Assembly (NCBI GenBank): GCA_012862575.1
Contig: BLSF01000163.1
Span: 1 to 16,150 of the forward strand
Length of the DNA: 16,150 bases
Direction of reading: 5' to 3'
From: Parietichytrium sp. I65-24A
Lineage: Eukaryota; Sar; Bigyra; Thraustochytrida; Thraustochytriidae
The translations under genes and the position numbers were made by a program. Each line of letters starts with the position of its first letter. Positions within the stretch are counted from its first letter, which is position 1. Positions 14,484 through 16,150 of the stretch are shown in pieces. A model generated the notes under the pieces. That model saw nothing but the letters and a program-made list of their open reading frames with translations. It was not told the origin of the DNA and did no database searches.

Positions 14484-14933
14484 ATGAACGCGATGCTTGT
14501 TTATCTCCTGGTACAGTACTTTTTACTCTTTATCCTGACTGGTCTCTATGTCACTTTAATCATCATTGATATGAACGAATTCACGTTGACAACATCTTGC
14601 ATTGCAGGTGTTTGTATCCTTGCTCAATTTAGTTTTACTGCCCCTTATAAGCGATTCATTCTATGGATAGTAAATGTCATTCTCATAACCATCGTGCTTG
14701 CTATTAATCGCACAATCACCATCGAAGATGAAGATGAGCAGCTCTCAAATAATACTGCCTTTGGAATTGAAATCACTATTCTCGGTTTGCTGTTTATTCT
14801 CTTTGGGATTGGCATTTCGATCGCTCAGAAAGGCCGCTGTACCGAATATCTTTTCAAACTAGGCGATGGCGACGTCTATGAAGAAGAAAGAACACCCTTC
14901 AAAAGCAAAACAGATGCTAAATATATTATCTAA
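14484..14933 (+). CDS. four-span membrane protein of unknown function (149 aa)
   Basis: Four hydrophobic segments are visible at about residues 5-28, 33-53, 57-75 and 92-114, with sequons at N75 and N89-90 between segments 3 and 4. A hydrophilic tail (115-149) follows, with acidic DGDVYEEE and a terminal KYII. With four spans both ends would face the cytosol and the short glycosylatable loop would be outside. I do not recognise the family, and the Cys pattern of tetraspanins is absent. Small multi-span proteins like this occur in envelopes of many large viruses (inference). The stop is 6 nt from the stop of the convergent HMG-box gene. Confidence 0.85.
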   Translation: MNAMLVYLLVQYFLLFILTGLYVTLIIIDMNEFTLTTSCIAGVCILAQFSFTAPYKRFILWIVNVILITIVLAINRTITIEDEDEQLSNNTAFGIEITILGLLFILFGIGISIAQKGRCTEYLFKLGDGDVYEEERTPFKSKTDAKYII

Positions 14934-14934
14934 G

Positions 14935-14940
14935 TTTATT
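14935..14940 (-). terminator. polyadenylation signal overlapping the HMG-box gene stop
   Basis: On the minus strand the stop TGA runs directly into AATAAA (TGAATAAA, 14942-14935), leaving almost no 3' UTR before the signal. Confidence 0.5.
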
Positions 14941-14986
14941 CATTCATCGATCTCTTCTTCTTCTTCGTTGACTGACTCGGGGTCTT

Positions 14987-15017
<31 letters not shown>

Positions 15018-15833
15018 CTCTTGCGAGATTCTTTTGATCGTCTTATCATCCAAAAATTGCTTGAAATTCATGGCTTCCAATTCTTGCATTGCCTTTGCAG
15101 CACGTTCCTGGTACTCTGCATGCAAGATGCCTGCCTTTTCCTTGTAAGTAGCCTTCTCCTCGTCATTCATGGCCTTCCACTTTAATGCGATCCGTTTGGA
15201 AACCACATTGAAATGATCACGCGCATTGACCTTTTCCACTCCTTCTGCCTCAAGCTCCTGCACGACAACAGGGCGCTGTTCCGTCATAAAGGCGGCAAAA
15301 GCATTGAGGTTGGTCTTACGAGTAGTAAAAGCAATCTTGATCAATGACTTGATCTGAGCCAGTTGCTCTTCGAGCTGCTCAAGAGTAGTGTTGGCCTTTT
15401 CAACAAGATCCTGATTGAAGCGTTTCTTGTCCTCCTCCGCGACACGTTGATAGCGTGCCTTCTCAGAGTCGTTGAGTGATTTCCACATCTCGCGAACATC
15501 GCTCAACTTGAACGTGTACGTCTGCTGCTGCTGCTGTTCACCTTCTTCAGTGTTAGTAGCAGCAGCAGCAGCATTAGCTGCCATCTTGGCTTTGATCCGT
15601 TGCACAAAAATCTGATATGCAGTAGCTGGCATGGAAATCTCTTTCGGTACCAATCGGCGCAGCGTGACACGTGGAAGAGGTGCCTTCCTAGTCTTTTCCT
15701 TACGCTCTCCTACGACCTTAGCTTTTCTCGTACGCTTGGCCTTGACGACCTCCGCGCCGGTTTCGAGCTTGCGCTTCTTATCATCGACGACGGCGGTGGT
15801 GGTGGTAGTAGTGGTGCTCATGATGTTGCTCAT
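14940..15833 (-). CDS. HMGB-like protein with two HMG boxes and an acidic tail (297 aa)
   Basis: The frame is open to an ATG at 15980, but that leaves only 17 bp to the divergent gene; the ATG at 15833 (or 15821) gives a normal promoter gap and a hydrophilic start, so I use 15833. The N-terminal 65 residues are Thr- and then Lys/Arg-rich. HMG box 1 spans about 69-143 with the W117 and Y128 landmarks, but its helix 1-2 region holds an Ala/Gln low-complexity insertion (88-104). HMG box 2 spans about 173-245 (F179, F182, W219, Y230). The tail is a Glu-Pro repeat followed by an acidic run. Two boxes plus an acidic tail is the HMGB1 layout: bending and compacting DNA and assisting transcription factors. 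It is expected in the nucleus or packaged with the genome. Confidence 0.92.
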
Positions 15834-15997
15834 TGTTCTTGCTGTGCTTGCTTGTTTTGGGTGTTTGCCTGGTTGGGGTTTCGGGTTGATTATTTTTGAA
15901 AACACACCTGTACCTCCAAACCCCAAACGAGTGTGAACGAGTCCGTATACATATTCCAGATCAACGCAGTGCAACAGCAACGCAACGCAACAACATC
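15834..15997. promoter_or_regulatory. divergent promoter region of the HMGB-like and acidic-protein genes
   Basis: GTATACATAT at 15945-15954 lies about 45-50 nt before the + strand ATG at 15998. No clear TATA box is visible near -40 of the HMG start at 15833, which may have a longer leader. Confidence 0.4.
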
Positions 15998-16150
15998 ATG
16001 TTTTCCGATGATGATCATGAATATGAATCCTTTTCTGATTCCACTGATGCATATGACAGTGGAGAGGATTATGATCCCAATCGTCCGGATGACTTGCATG
16101 AAGCACCTCGATTTCATCAACAACCAAGTGATGTGGAAGAGTCGGATGAA
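15998..16150 (+). CDS. N-terminus of a very acidic protein (partial, 51 codons in window)
   Basis: A frame with no stop runs from the ATG at 15998 to the window edge. The first 51 residues are dominated by Asp and Glu with several Ser and Tyr and only two Arg (start MFSDDDHEYES). Acidic N-termini of this kind occur in transcription activators, histone chaperones and virion scaffolds, and several Ser sit in casein-kinase-2-like surroundings. The rest of the gene is outside the window, so no family can be named. It is divergent from the HMGB-like gene; a chaperone for the basic chromatin proteins would fit but is conjecture. Confidence 0.65.
   Translation, partial: MFSDDDHEYESFSDSTDAYDSGEDYDPNRPDDLHEAPRFHQQPSDVEESDE

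Noticed and set aside
15834-15980. 49-residue N-terminal extension of the HMGB-like protein
   Set aside because: It would leave 17 bp to the divergent gene, and its composition does not match the basic N-terminus that follows.

Overview
The window looks like part of a large, nuclear, eukaryotic double-stranded DNA virus, or a recently integrated copy of one. The genes are intron-poor, closely packed and on both strands. Most have a TATA-type box about 30-45 nt before the start codon. The products are typical of such viruses: a trimeric dUTPase, two RING-finger proteins, a histone H3, a two-HMG-box protein with an acidic tail, an AT-hook protein and several small membrane proteins. Two large arrays of homologous repeats carry no genes. 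The H3 resembles conventional animal/fungal/plant H3 closely enough to suggest capture from a eukaryotic host, but neither virus family nor host can be fixed from the sequence. No capsid, polymerase or terminase gene is in the window.

Layout. 1-2861: a possible gene end on + (1-225); two minus-strand genes of unknown function (235-783, and 810-1733 with a helical-solenoid look and an F-box-like C-terminus); then on + a membrane protein with a PPxY tail (1804-2289), a small ORF with a matching membrane segment (2300-2695), and histone H3 (2439-2861) overlapping it. 2941-5515: left repeat arm. 5612-8617: five + strand genes packed head to tail (soluble RING, membrane RING-H2, tail-anchored protein, Cys/His zinc protein faintly like the herpesvirus UL92 family, AT-hook protein). 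8632-11932: right repeat arm, the inverted counterpart of the left. 11943-16150: an unknown minus gene divergent from dUTPase, two tandem paralogous membrane glycoproteins on minus, a four-span membrane protein on +, an HMGB-like protein on minus, and the start of a very acidic protein on + running off the window.

The most notable gene is the H3. Its tail starts like host H3 and keeps K4, K14, K18 and K23, but it has Met at position 9, Gln at position 27 and Arg at the site equivalent to K36, and the K79 loop is rebuilt without that Lys. Residues that carry repressive or elongation methyl marks are thus selectively replaced. Together with the HMGB-like and AT-hook proteins this suggests the virus controls the chromatin on its own or its host's genome (inference).

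The most notable non-coding feature is the repeat system. Eighteen copies of a core with tandem 12-bp iterons lie in two inverted arms. These arms are associated with seven imperfect palindromes, every one exactly 61 bp long, and with a composite module (6-bp-arm palindrome, TATAAATAT, TTCGAA box, T-run) in three clear copies. The arms frame the five-gene central segment, which could invert by recombination and may be flanked by replication origins, enhancers or small-RNA genes.
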